In this document: in pieces, positions 8,098-15,944 of the stretch
Numbering within the stretch: position 1 is the first letter of the stretch
How the letters are laid out: each line of letters starts with the position of its first letter
Origin: Butyrivibrio sp. INlla14
GTDB taxonomy: Bacteria > Bacillota > Clostridia > Lachnospirales > Lachnospiraceae
Direction: 5' to 3'
Assembly (NCBI RefSeq): GCF_900102515.1
Contig: NZ_FMVS01000007.1
Coordinates: 1 to 64,000, forward strand
Length of the DNA stretch: 64,000 bases
The notes under the pieces: model-generated
Seen by the model: only the letters and a program-made list of their open reading frames with translations
The model's database searches: none
Told to the model about the DNA's origin: nothing
Position numbers and translations under genes: made by a program

Positions 8098-8580
8098 ATG
8101 AATTTAGAGGAGTACATAAAGTTATATAAAAACGGTGGATATATCAAGGAAATGCGCAAGTACGTGGGACATGCTCCGATACTGACATGCGCATGCGGCG
8201 TTATTATTGAAAATGCAAAGGGAGAGATCCTTTTACAGAAACGACAGGATAATGGATGCTGGGCTATAATCGGTGGTTCAATGGAAATGGGAGAAACTTT
8301 TGAAGAGACTGTAAGACGTGAAACTATGGAAGAATCCGGACTGACGTTGGGAAAACTTGAAGTATTCAAATTGCTCTCCGGAAGGGACCGCATCATAGAA
8401 TACCCCAATGGGGATGTATGCTTCGGACCGGGAATTGTTTTTATCACGAGAGAATATGAAGGAAGTATCGTTAATGATCCGGAGGAAGTTATGGAACACA
8501 AATTCTTCAAGAAAAACGAGCTTCCGGAGAATCTTAATAAGTTCGACATGGATATAATCCTTGATTGGGCGAAACGTTAA
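8098..8580 (+). CDS. Nudix hydrolase
   Basis: 160 residues. The Nudix box is intact: GSMEMGETFEETVRRETMEE followed by SG, matching GX5EX7REUXEEXGU. The N-terminal LYKNGGYIKEMRKYVGHAPI is shared with a group of Firmicute NUDIX proteins acting on nucleoside diphosphate derivatives; the exact substrate cannot be told. A GGGGG ribosome site precedes the ATG. A small palindrome, TACGG/CCGTA, lies just upstream at 8072-8085. Confidence 0.88.
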   Translation: MNLEEYIKLYKNGGYIKEMRKYVGHAPILTCACGVIIENAKGEILLQKRQDNGCWAIIGGSMEMGETFEETVRRETMEESGLTLGKLEVFKLLSGRDRIIEYPNGDVCFGPGIVFITREYEGSIVNDPEEVMEHKFFKKNELPENLNKFDMDIILDWAKR

Positions 8581-8609
8581 TAGATGGAAACACCGGGAGG
8601 ATAGCAGTT

Positions 8610-9365
8610 TTGGAAGATTACAGTAAACAACATAAGAAAGCCTGGGAGTTTGATGCATATGATTTTTGGGTAAGAACCGCTGGGACTCCGGAGGAAAGAG
8701 CATCAAAGGATAAAGAAAACCCTAGGAAGTTGCTAAAGCAGTATGCGAACTACTTTGTTTCTTTTGAAGGCGTCAAGGTAGCTAATATCTGCGGATCCTG
8801 CGGCAAGAAAGCAATTCCGCTGGCTCTTTTGGGAGCAGAGGTTACAGTATTTGATATATCCGAAGCCAATAAGAAATATGCCATGGAAACAGCTGAGGCA
8901 GCAGGCGTAAACATTGGCTATGAAGTTTGTGATATCATGGAAATCGATATGGACAAGTATGCCGGCTTTTTTGATGTTGTCTTTATGGAGGGTGGAATCC
9001 TGCATTATTTCCACGATATAAATGCTTTTATGAATATAATGAACGGACTCTTAAAGCCCGGTGGAAAGATGATCTGCAGTGACTTCCATCCATTTACTAA
9101 GATTTCCGATATACTTGGGTTACAGCAGCCTACCATGAGTTATTTCTCCACAGATATCTTTGAAGGAGAGATGGCTCACGCAAGATTTTACGATGAGGAG
9201 ATCCGTAAGCAGATTCCGAAGTGCCATTACAGGAAGTACACAATCAGCGAGATCATCAATTCTATCATCGGGAGCGGATTTACTTTGGAGCGTTTTGATG
9301 AACATCCTTCATGGGAAAATGAAAAACTCCCGGGTGAGTTTACAGCGATAGCAATAAAGCGGTGA
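8610..9365 (+). CDS. Class I SAM-dependent methyltransferase
   Basis: 251 residues from a TTG at 8610, chosen because GGGAGG sits at 8595-8600 and the protein then opens with EDYSKQHKKAWEFDAYDFW, the usual N-terminus of this group. The longer ATG form from 8565 would overlap the Nudix gene. Motif I is changed: VANICGSCGKKAIPLALLGA keeps the Gly-rich loop. VFDISEANKKYA (motif II) and DVVFMEGGILHYFHD (motif III/IV) follow. The C-terminus DEHPSWENEKLPGEFTAIA is family-typical. Small-molecule substrate unknown. Confidence 0.8.
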   Translation: MEDYSKQHKKAWEFDAYDFWVRTAGTPEERASKDKENPRKLLKQYANYFVSFEGVKVANICGSCGKKAIPLALLGAEVTVFDISEANKKYAMETAEAAGVNIGYEVCDIMEIDMDKYAGFFDVVFMEGGILHYFHDINAFMNIMNGLLKPGGKMICSDFHPFTKISDILGLQQPTMSYFSTDIFEGEMAHARFYDEEIRKQIPKCHYRKYTISEIINSIIGSGFTLERFDEHPSWENEKLPGEFTAIAIKR

Positions 9366-9475
9366 GTAAAGTTTTGTTATAACCGTTCTTTCTATATGAA
9401 GCTGCCGGGGTGGCTGTTATCATTCTTTTTGTAAGGCGCCGATACATAAAAAGCAAATACGAAAGGATGATGAAA

Positions 9476-10183
9476 ATGAACAGAGATATATTTATAAAAA
9501 ACCTGACCGGAGACCGGATAGAGATGAGTCCCAAGGGCAGATGTGCAAACGAGCTTTCCGTTGAAGAATTTGAAAAAGGATATGAGAAGTTTTTCGAAAT
9601 GATCTTTGAGGTCGCCGATACGGATGTTTCCTCCATAACCGGATACGGAGAATTTGACGAAGACAACAAAGCCCCATTTGCCACATTCGAGGAATTTGTC
9701 CGTGAGACCTTTAACGAGGATCAGGAGGGCTACTGGCATAACTGGACGCAGATGTTTGAGACGACGTTTCTCAAGAAGGACTATTTCGACAAGATCTACG
9801 CGAAGATCATGCAGTATGCACCCTACTGCGAGGGGCAAAGGTTCCTTGCAAATAACAACACTTTCTTTGTCAACATGATCGTCGACGATGCAGGCAAAGC
9901 ATACTGCGCAGACTGGGGACGTGCCGGCATCATGGACTTCCTTATGGATTTTGCAATCCTCGACTTGAATAAGCCCTATCTCCTGGTTCCGGAAAAACTG
10001 TATGAGTATGCAAAAAGAAATAATATAGATATAAAAAACTATAAGGAACGTTTTCTGTGCATGGCGTATTTTAAGGGACTGCACACACTCATGTGGCATG
10101 CTTCCATCGACGATCTGGAGTCCTGTGAGTCCATTACAAGATCCATAAACGAATTGGAAGAGCGCATGAACAAACTGGTCTGA
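9476..10183 (+). CDS. Phosphotransferase (APH) family protein lacking the N-lobe
   Basis: 235 residues from the ATG at 9476. Alignment from memory with hygromycin/viomycin-type APH proteins is good from residue ~25 onward (ELSVEEFEKGYEKFF, ITGYGEFDEDNKAPFATFEEFV, YCADWGRAGIMDFLMDFAILD), but the ~80-90-residue nucleotide-binding N-lobe is missing. The catalytic loop, normally HGDFGSNN, reads ANNNTFFVN, so the catalytic Asp and His are absent. The Asp of the DFG-equivalent (DWGRAG) is kept. It is probably not an active kinase: either a decaying gene or a repurposed fold. The reading frame itself is intact. Confidence 0.65.
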   Translation: MNRDIFIKNLTGDRIEMSPKGRCANELSVEEFEKGYEKFFEMIFEVADTDVSSITGYGEFDEDNKAPFATFEEFVRETFNEDQEGYWHNWTQMFETTFLKKDYFDKIYAKIMQYAPYCEGQRFLANNNTFFVNMIVDDAGKAYCADWGRAGIMDFLMDFAILDLNKPYLLVPEKLYEYAKRNNIDIKNYKERFLCMAYFKGLHTLMWHASIDDLESCESITRSINELEERMNKLV

Positions 10184-10189
10184 TCAAAA

Positions 10190-10846
10190 ATGAAATATGA
10201 AAATGCCAAGGATATTCTCCCCGCAAGTCTTTTGAAAGAAGTGCAAAAGTATGCGGAAGGAAAAGCTATTTATATACCCAAGTGCGAAAAAACTAAAGGC
10301 TGGGGAGAAGCATCCGGATATCGTGAAAAACTGAATAAGAGAAATGCCCTCATCTGCAGCAGATATGCTGCAGGTGCCGGCATCGTGGAACTGGCTGAAG
10401 ATTTCTACCTGTCTCCGGAATCAATCAAAAAGATCGTATATGGTAAGAAGATAAAGCTTCCCGTGTATTCCCCGAGCATTTACTCTGCAAAGCAGTATTC
10501 GGATGCAGGCGTAGGTGAAGAATGGGTAAGGATATATCTGGACAATGAAGGTATGGATACACCTGACGGATCAGAGTTTTTCCTGTCTGAACTTGTGAAA
10601 ATCCCTCTTCGCCTTATAGAGGATGGTACAGGTGCGGAGGCAAAAGAAGAATCGGATGCGTATACAGATAAACCTTTGATCATTATGTTCGAGGATCACA
10701 GATTCAGAAGTTTCTGTGGAGAGGAATATCTTGCCTTTTTGAGAAAGGAAAAGAAGAACGCACACTGGGCTTTTATTTTCGTGAGCCACAAGGAGTACAG
10801 TTACTATCTTAACAACTTCGGCAAACAGTTTCAGAGAGGAACATAA
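10190..10846 (+). CDS. CD3324-type HTH protein with an extra C-terminal domain
   Basis: 218 residues. Residues 1-90 match the CD3324 family (MKYENAKDILPASLLKEVQKY; AIYIPKC; WGEASGYREKLNKRN; IVELAEDFYLSPESIKKIVY), a Mor-like helix-turn-helix protein normally ending near residue 95. Here another ~125 residues follow (YSAKQYSDAGVGEEWVRIYL, LSELVKIPLRLIEDG, HWAFIFVSHKEYSYYLNNFG), which I do not recognise. It starts 6 bp after the phosphotransferase-like gene and is probably co-transcribed. A DNA-binding regulatory role is inferred from the N-terminal domain only. Confidence 0.7.
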   Translation: MKYENAKDILPASLLKEVQKYAEGKAIYIPKCEKTKGWGEASGYREKLNKRNALICSRYAAGAGIVELAEDFYLSPESIKKIVYGKKIKLPVYSPSIYSAKQYSDAGVGEEWVRIYLDNEGMDTPDGSEFFLSELVKIPLRLIEDGTGAEAKEESDAYTDKPLIIMFEDHRFRSFCGEEYLAFLRKEKKNAHWAFIFVSHKEYSYYLNNFGKQFQRGT

Positions 10847-10896
10847 TTACATACAATAGACATATTATTTAATGATGATGAAGGGAGAATACTACT

Positions 10897-10929
10897 ATGG
10901 TGGCATTTTTGAGATTAAGAAATATCTGA
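10897..10929 (+). CDS. 10-residue open frame with a good ribosome site, before a hairpin
   Basis: ATG at 10897 is preceded by AAGGGAG and encodes MVAFLRLRNI before a TGA. It is followed at 10931-10961 by an AGCATGA/TCATGCT stem. It could be a leader peptide for the kinase gene at 11006, or the stub of a lost gene. The evidence is only the ribosome site and position. Confidence 0.25.
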   Translation: MVAFLRLRNI

Positions 10930-11005
10930 TAGCATGAGACTTTATTATTAGTTTCATGCTTATAAAGTACATAAAAAGCATACTAATAAATAAAGGAGAA
11001 GCATT

Positions 11006-11650
11006 ATGATATTTCAAGATAATGTAATTAAAGAGTATTTAAAAAACGTATATTTTATCACCGGAACACCATGCGGAGGAAAAACTACCGTATCAAGAGC
11101 ATTAGGAAAAAAATATGGTATTCAAGTTTATGACATTGATGAGATGTTCCCAAGTCATCAGTTGCTGTCAAATGCCGAGCATCAGCCTGCTATGAATATG
11201 ACTTTTACAGATGCTGACGAATTCTTTGGAAGGTCTGTTGAAGAGTATCGGAATTGGCTGGTCTCTAATACTCGCGAACAACTTGATTTTGTGGTGTTAG
11301 ATTTGATCAGACTTTCTAAAAATACAAAGGTCATTTGCGATTGCCATTTGACAGTAGAACAGGCTGATTTATTGTCAGATCCATCAAGAGTAGTTTTTAT
11401 GATTAAAGAACCTACCGATTTGGTTGACGATTACTGCAATAGACCGGATCATCAAGGGTTCTGTGATTATATACACAGTGCGACTGATTTTGAAAGTGCG
11501 AAAAGAACTTGTAATGAAACTCTATATTCGCTTAATGCAGAAAAATATGCGCAAATAAAGGCAGGAAACTATTTCTGGATTGAGCGAGACACCAAAAGAA
11601 GCGTAGAAGAAACAGTTTCTTTGGTTGAGAAGCATCTAGGATTAGTTTAG
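11006..11650 (+). CDS. P-loop kinase-like protein
   Basis: 214 residues. VYFITGTPCGGKTTVSRALG is a Walker A loop of the nucleoside/shikimate-kinase type, followed by QVYDIDEMF as the substrate-side Asp region and VICDCHLTVEQADLL as the Walker B-like strand. The family is annotated only as 'AAA family ATPase' or nucleoside kinase-like; the substrate is unknown. An AAAGGAG ribosome site precedes the ATG. It is followed by a strong terminator at 11834-11884. Confidence 0.7.
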   Translation: MIFQDNVIKEYLKNVYFITGTPCGGKTTVSRALGKKYGIQVYDIDEMFPSHQLLSNAEHQPAMNMTFTDADEFFGRSVEEYRNWLVSNTREQLDFVVLDLIRLSKNTKVICDCHLTVEQADLLSDPSRVVFMIKEPTDLVDDYCNRPDHQGFCDYIHSATDFESAKRTCNETLYSLNAEKYAQIKAGNYFWIERDTKRSVEETVSLVEKHLGLV

Positions 11651-11833
11651 ATTGGTGTTGATAACACTCACGTGATAACAATTTGATAACATTAGCTGAT
11701 ACAGCCCGTGCGATATGGACAGTTGAAACCAAATGAAATCAAATCGTAACAGAAAACCCTAACAAAAATGTTTAAGGTACAGGTTAAGTTAGGGAATTTG
11801 AATAATATTTCCGAGTATATTTAGTGAATGCTA

Positions 11834-11884
11834 CACCCCGGAAGTTGTATGAAACTGCAGCTTCCGGGGTGCTTCTTGCTTTTT
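11834..11884 (+). terminator. Rho-independent terminator
   Basis: Perfect 11-bp arms CACCCCGGAAG and CTTCCGGGGTG with a 16-nt loop, followed by a T-rich stretch ending in TTTTTT at 11879-11884. Confidence 0.85.
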
Positions 11885-11980
11885 TGATTATTTTGAGTTA
11901 TAGTCTTTTAGGTTTCTAACTTCTAAGTTTTTCTTTTTTGTGGCATGTATTATCCGGCCACTCAGAATCCATTATAATAT

Positions 11981-12237
11981 GACACTCTATTAATGCAATC
12001 ATGAGGCTGGGAGTGTCGTTTTTAGGATGCTTTACGCGTTTTTAGGGATGCTCTGAGGCTTCTTGACACTTGCAGAAGAATATAGAGTGGAATGGAGTGT
12101 TGAATTTCCCAAGAAATAAAGAGAAAAAGTGATTTTAGACACTCGTATAAGTATTAGAGAAATATTCGAGTGTCGAAAGAAAGCGTGTGATGCCCCAAAA
12201 GACACTTCTGACAAGATCACAAGTTATTTGGAGTGTT
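11981..12237 (+). repeat. Array of four GACACT/AGTGT hairpins
   Basis: Inverted pairs occur at 11981/12011 (GACACTC..GAGTGTC), 12064/12094 (GACACT..AGTGT), 12138/12168 (GACACTCG..CGAGTGTC) and 12201/12231 (GACACT..AGTGT). Unit starts are 83, 74 and 63 bp apart and loops are 20-25 nt. No open frame crosses the region. It ends about 55 bp before the PD-(D/E)XK-like gene at 12293, the same position relative to the gene as the 62-bp array has to paralog A, although the stem sequences differ. Confidence 0.65.
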
Positions 12238-12292
12238 ATCAAAGAAAGGCTGAAATTAAATAAAAAGCAATAATAAATGTAATTAGGAGGAA

Positions 12293-13096
12293 ATGGCAAT
12301 ACAAGACTATTCAAATGAATTGAAACAGCAGATCAAATGGCTTGATCAGCTTATAACCGCAACAAGGAAATCTCTAAATGCTATAAAAGTTAGTGACGAC
12401 AGACCGGTTAGAAGCTCAAAGAGAAAGAATGGATATCAATACTATTTACAGAAAGATGACGGTAAGCTGGAATATGTTAAAGAAAAGGATACTTATAAGG
12501 TAAAGCGTATTGTTCAAAGAGACTACTACGCTGCGCTATTGGATAATCTGTTGACAGTGCGATACCGTATTGAAAGGTTTACAAAAATATATGATATTGG
12601 TTCTATTGCAAGAGTTTATGATGACTTAAGCGAAGCCAGAAAAGCGTTGGTAACGCCACTATTTCCCTCCGATGAAGCATATATTACAGATTGGAGAGCG
12701 CATAACATCGGAGAAACCAATACTTTTCCTGAGAAGGGGAAATATCTGACAGCAAGGGGAGTATTTGTCAGATCAAAATCAGAAAAGATATTGGCAGACA
12801 TGTTTGAAAAGTTCGACATTCCTTACGTCTATGAGCCTCAAATAGCTCTTCCCAATGGGAAAAACCTTTACCCTGATTTTGCATTGCTGAATGTGCGAAC
12901 AAGAAAAACGATCTATTGGGAGCATTTTGGGTTAATAACGGACGGAGATTATGCCAGACACGCGTTGTTAAAGATTAATCAGTTTGATAAGATGGGAATT
13001 GAAGTGGGAAAAGAGTTGGTTATTTCTATGGAATCCGATGAAATACCGCTGGACATTAAGCAAATAGAAAAGAAGATAAAGGAGTATTTGTTATAA
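12293..13096 (+). CDS. PD-(D/E)XK-like protein (paralog B)
   Basis: 267 residues. A helical N-terminus (LKQQIKWLDQLITATRKSL) is followed by KNGYQYYLQKDDGKLEYVKE and a C-terminal domain with FVRSKSEKILADMF, LYPDFALLNVRTRKTIYWEHFG and DGDYARHAL. These align with paralog A (6941-7999) throughout, giving the likely D of PD and E of YWEH. It lacks the TKTPV region. The AGGAGG ribosome site is only 2 bp from the ATG, shorter than normal, and there is no better in-frame start. Function unknown; nuclease activity is inferred from motif spacing only. Confidence 0.7.
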   Translation: MAIQDYSNELKQQIKWLDQLITATRKSLNAIKVSDDRPVRSSKRKNGYQYYLQKDDGKLEYVKEKDTYKVKRIVQRDYYAALLDNLLTVRYRIERFTKIYDIGSIARVYDDLSEARKALVTPLFPSDEAYITDWRAHNIGETNTFPEKGKYLTARGVFVRSKSEKILADMFEKFDIPYVYEPQIALPNGKNLYPDFALLNVRTRKTIYWEHFGLITDGDYARHALLKINQFDKMGIEVGKELVISMESDEIPLDIKQIEKKIKEYLL

Positions 13097-13099
13097 TTC

Positions 13100-13885
13100 A
13101 TGATGGATAATAAGGCATTTGACTCTAAAAGGATAGCACAGGGCTATGCCAAGAGGCCCTGGCTTCATAAGTCAGTAATAGAGCAGATTAAAAAAGATTG
13201 CAGTCTTCCTAATGATTATATGTTCAAAAATGGTCTTGACGTGGGTTGTGGAGCAGGGCTTTCAACCAAGGCACTAAGGCTCATATGTGACAAGGTAACA
13301 GGAACAGATATAGCAGAATCAATGGTTGAAGTGTGTAATGAGATCTATGGCACAGATACTACTTACTCCTTTTATGCTGCTAAAGCCGAAGAAACAAGAA
13401 TCCCGAATAAAAAATATGATATTGTAACGGCTGCAGGATGCATCAATTGGGTGGATGAAAAGAAGTTCATGACTAATATGGCGCAGGTTCTGGATGATAA
13501 TGGGCTAGTTGTAATTTATGATTTTGGGATTACAGACATAATGGTAGGAAATGATGATTATACCAAATGGTACCGGGATGAGTATCTGAGCAGATTTCCT
13601 AAACCACCAAGAAAAGAGAACAAGTGGACTCAGGCTGATCTGATCGATGGCTTTGTAATGGAAAAGCAGACTGAATATGACATGGAATACTCTTTTACCC
13701 TGGAAAGGTTCGTGGATTTTATGCTGATCCAGTCCAACGTTAATGCTCAGATAGAGAGCGGAAGTGCCAGTGCTGATGAGATAAGGAAATGGATGAAGGA
13801 ATCCTTGACTCCAGTTTTTGCTGGGGGAGAAAGGCAACTTGTATTCTATGGATACAGCTGGTATATACGGAAATGGAGAATATAG
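13100..13885 (+). CDS. Class I SAM-dependent methyltransferase (UbiE/BioC-like)
   Basis: 261 residues, starting 3 bp after paralog B. GLDVGCGAGLSTKALRLICDKV is motif I, GTDIAESMVEVC motif II and YDIVTAAGCINWVDEKKF the later catalytic-face strand. The C-terminal part (TEYDMEYSFTLERFVDFML) is that of small-molecule methyltransferases. Because it nearly abuts paralog B it is probably co-transcribed; whether the two act together is unknown. Confidence 0.85.
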   Translation: MMDNKAFDSKRIAQGYAKRPWLHKSVIEQIKKDCSLPNDYMFKNGLDVGCGAGLSTKALRLICDKVTGTDIAESMVEVCNEIYGTDTTYSFYAAKAEETRIPNKKYDIVTAAGCINWVDEKKFMTNMAQVLDDNGLVVIYDFGITDIMVGNDDYTKWYRDEYLSRFPKPPRKENKWTQADLIDGFVMEKQTEYDMEYSFTLERFVDFMLIQSNVNAQIESGSASADEIRKWMKESLTPVFAGGERQLVFYGYSWYIRKWRI

Positions 13886-13952
13886 AGCGAAGATAGTAGT
13901 TGTGAACGATACAATGAACATAAGTAACAGACCTTGAAAAGGACTAACGAGG

Positions 13953-14324
13953 CTACAGTTATTTGAAGATCAGCCGATAAGGACAGCATGGGTAGAGGAT
14001 GAAGAGGAGTGGTATTTTTCTATTGTTGATGTGGTCCGAATATTAACAGAACAGCCGGATACAGACGGTGCCAGGAATTATTGGAAGGTTCTGAAAAAAA
14101 GAATAAAAGAGGAAGGAAATGAAAGCTCAGGATGGGAAAATGAGGTTGACGGATGTTGCTAATGCGGAGCAGCTGCCGGAGAAGCAAGAGCTGCTGTTGA
14201 AAAGAGAACCGGCAAGCCTGTTATAACCAGCAAGAACGCAAATGAATTACAGAACCTGGTCACCGGTTTGATAGAGGATATCGGAAAATCCGATGACCAA
14301 GAAGACAATAATAAAGATTCATAA
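13953..14324 (+). pseudogene. BRO-family phage antirepressor remnant
   Basis: Three pieces of one protein lie in order but in broken frame. At 13953-14110 the BRO-N start (LFEDQPIRTAWVEDEEEWYF, then SIVDVVRILT and NYWKVLKKRIKEEGNE); at 14119-14172, in another frame, KAQDGKMRLTDVANAEQL; at 14169-14324, back in the first frame, the C-terminal tail AGEARAAVEKRTGKPVITSK plus NANELQNLVTGLIEDIG and a TAA. About 100 internal residues normal for the family are missing and no start codon is present. It ends one base before the end of the facing TIR pseudogene. Confidence 0.8.
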
Positions 14325-14325
14325 A

Positions 14326-15760
14326 TCATCCAATTCCGTACATTGACTTCTGCTCCTTGGTCATTTCGATTCCCTGCAGAAGGCCCTTGGTTTTATCAAT
14401 AAGTTCATCTACTGTGTAACGCTTGAAATATCCAACCTGTGTTTCGCTAGATGAATCTTCATAGCCGTATACAATAAATGTATCTGTAGAAGCATCATAG
14501 TTTCTCCTGAGAGAAGATCATATTCAAATAAACTGTATACTGTATTATGGTCATCATCATACTGACTGGTAGCCAGGGCAAGCCTATTACCATCATCAGA
14601 TAGTGCGTAGCTTGAACAATACTTATCAGCGCTAATGGAATCACGGGCTTCTTCAAAGATATATTTATCACTAAAAAGAGAGCCATCATTTATGTTAAAT
14701 TCCAATATTTCACTTTTAAAATTACAGACAATAAAGCTTTCATTAGAACGCTTTAGGTAGAAAGCATTTGCAAAACTGTGATCAGCGTATTCATAGTTCC
14801 AGCGTTCGCTCCCGTCTGCAAGATCGTATACAGAAAAACTGTGATCTCTGGCCACTATGAGAGTTGATGGGTCAAAGAAAAAGAAGTCGCTTGTCTCATC
14901 ATCAGTCTTGATTGTACGTAGAAGTTCCTTGTGAGTTTTTGTATCCCAGGCCATTACAACTCCGGAGGAATCCTTAGCGGCAAGGACAGTCTCGTCTGAT
15001 GAGAGCTGAAATTTGTTTATATTTCCTGGCATCTGATAGTCCCAGGCAGCAGCCACGTTGGTTCCGGAAGGAGCCACATAAGCATATGAAGAATCAGTGA
15101 TTGCCTTAAGCGCTTCGGGCGTAACTGGCATATCGTCATTTTCATCCTGAGGAAGAGCAGCAAGAGCAAGCTGCATAGCTTCAATCCTATTTTCGTTTGC
15201 AAGCTGTTTACCAGATTCGTTGGAAAGATATCTGGACTGATTTTCCAAAGAGTGGATATAGTTTTTGTGGATAAGACTACTAGTGTATAGTGTATATCCG
15301 GCAAACCCGGTAACAAGGACAAGGGCTCAAGCGGAACTTCTACTGTTTGATAATTACCATTATCGTCTTGAAAAGTCTTTTTGTCTGATAAAAGAATTTG
15401 CGGAATAACATCATATGGCTCGCCATCCGCAAGGACAGTAAGAACCTGATTCTTGGTGTGATTTTTCAGGAAAATCTCTATCTCTTTTTCTACCCAGGTA
15501 GATTTCTTGGTGTTTGTTGAACAGATAACTATAAGGTAATCTGAATTTGCGAGAGCGCTTGAAATGGTATCGTTAAGATCATTGGTGATAGGAAGCTCGT
15601 CCTTGTCCCTGAAAATACGGTCAATTTTCTTATGTCCAGTGGATTTCTGTATGTTTTTTGGAATATGATATCTTTCGAGTCTTTTGATGATCTCCTCAGC
15701 AATCTTATTGTCTAATGCTGCGTGTTTGTAGGATATAAATGCGTTGTAATTATTTATCAT
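14326..15760 (-). pseudogene. TIR-transmembrane-beta-propeller protein, frameshifted
   Basis: The ATG at 15760 (after AAGGA) opens a TIR domain: NNYNAFISYKHAALDNKIAE, DRIFRDKDELP, SDYLIVICSTNTKKSTWVEKE. The frame breaks near 15330 after PLEPLS, losing the linker of ~80 residues. A membrane segment (LVLVTGFAGYTLYTSSLI) and a WD/PQQ-type propeller (WDYQMPGNINKFQLSSDETV, AWDTKTHKELLRTI, YDLADGSERWNYEY) resume in another frame. A second break near 14500 separates the last ~50 residues (YDASTDTFIVYGYEDSS, FKRYTVDELIDKTKGLLQGI), ending in TGA at 14326-14328. With two disruptions it is probably non-functional. Confidence 0.8.
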
Positions 15761-15944
15761 AGCCTGATTTCCTTCATAATAACGACCTGATAATGATAAC
15801 ACATGGAAAAGAGTTTATAAATTCTTAACTCTATTTAATAAAGCGTTAATAGTTATGGTACATAAAATGGTGTAGCATATTTATCAGTGAAAAATTGTTT
15901 CACAGGATTTCACAATTTTCTTATGACGGAGGGACGATAGTATT

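Noticed and set aside
230..13885. Chromosomal integron with gene cassettes
   Set aside because: Many small same-strand genes suggested it, but gaps are too short for attC sites, no shared palindrome separates the genes, and no tyrosine integrase is present.
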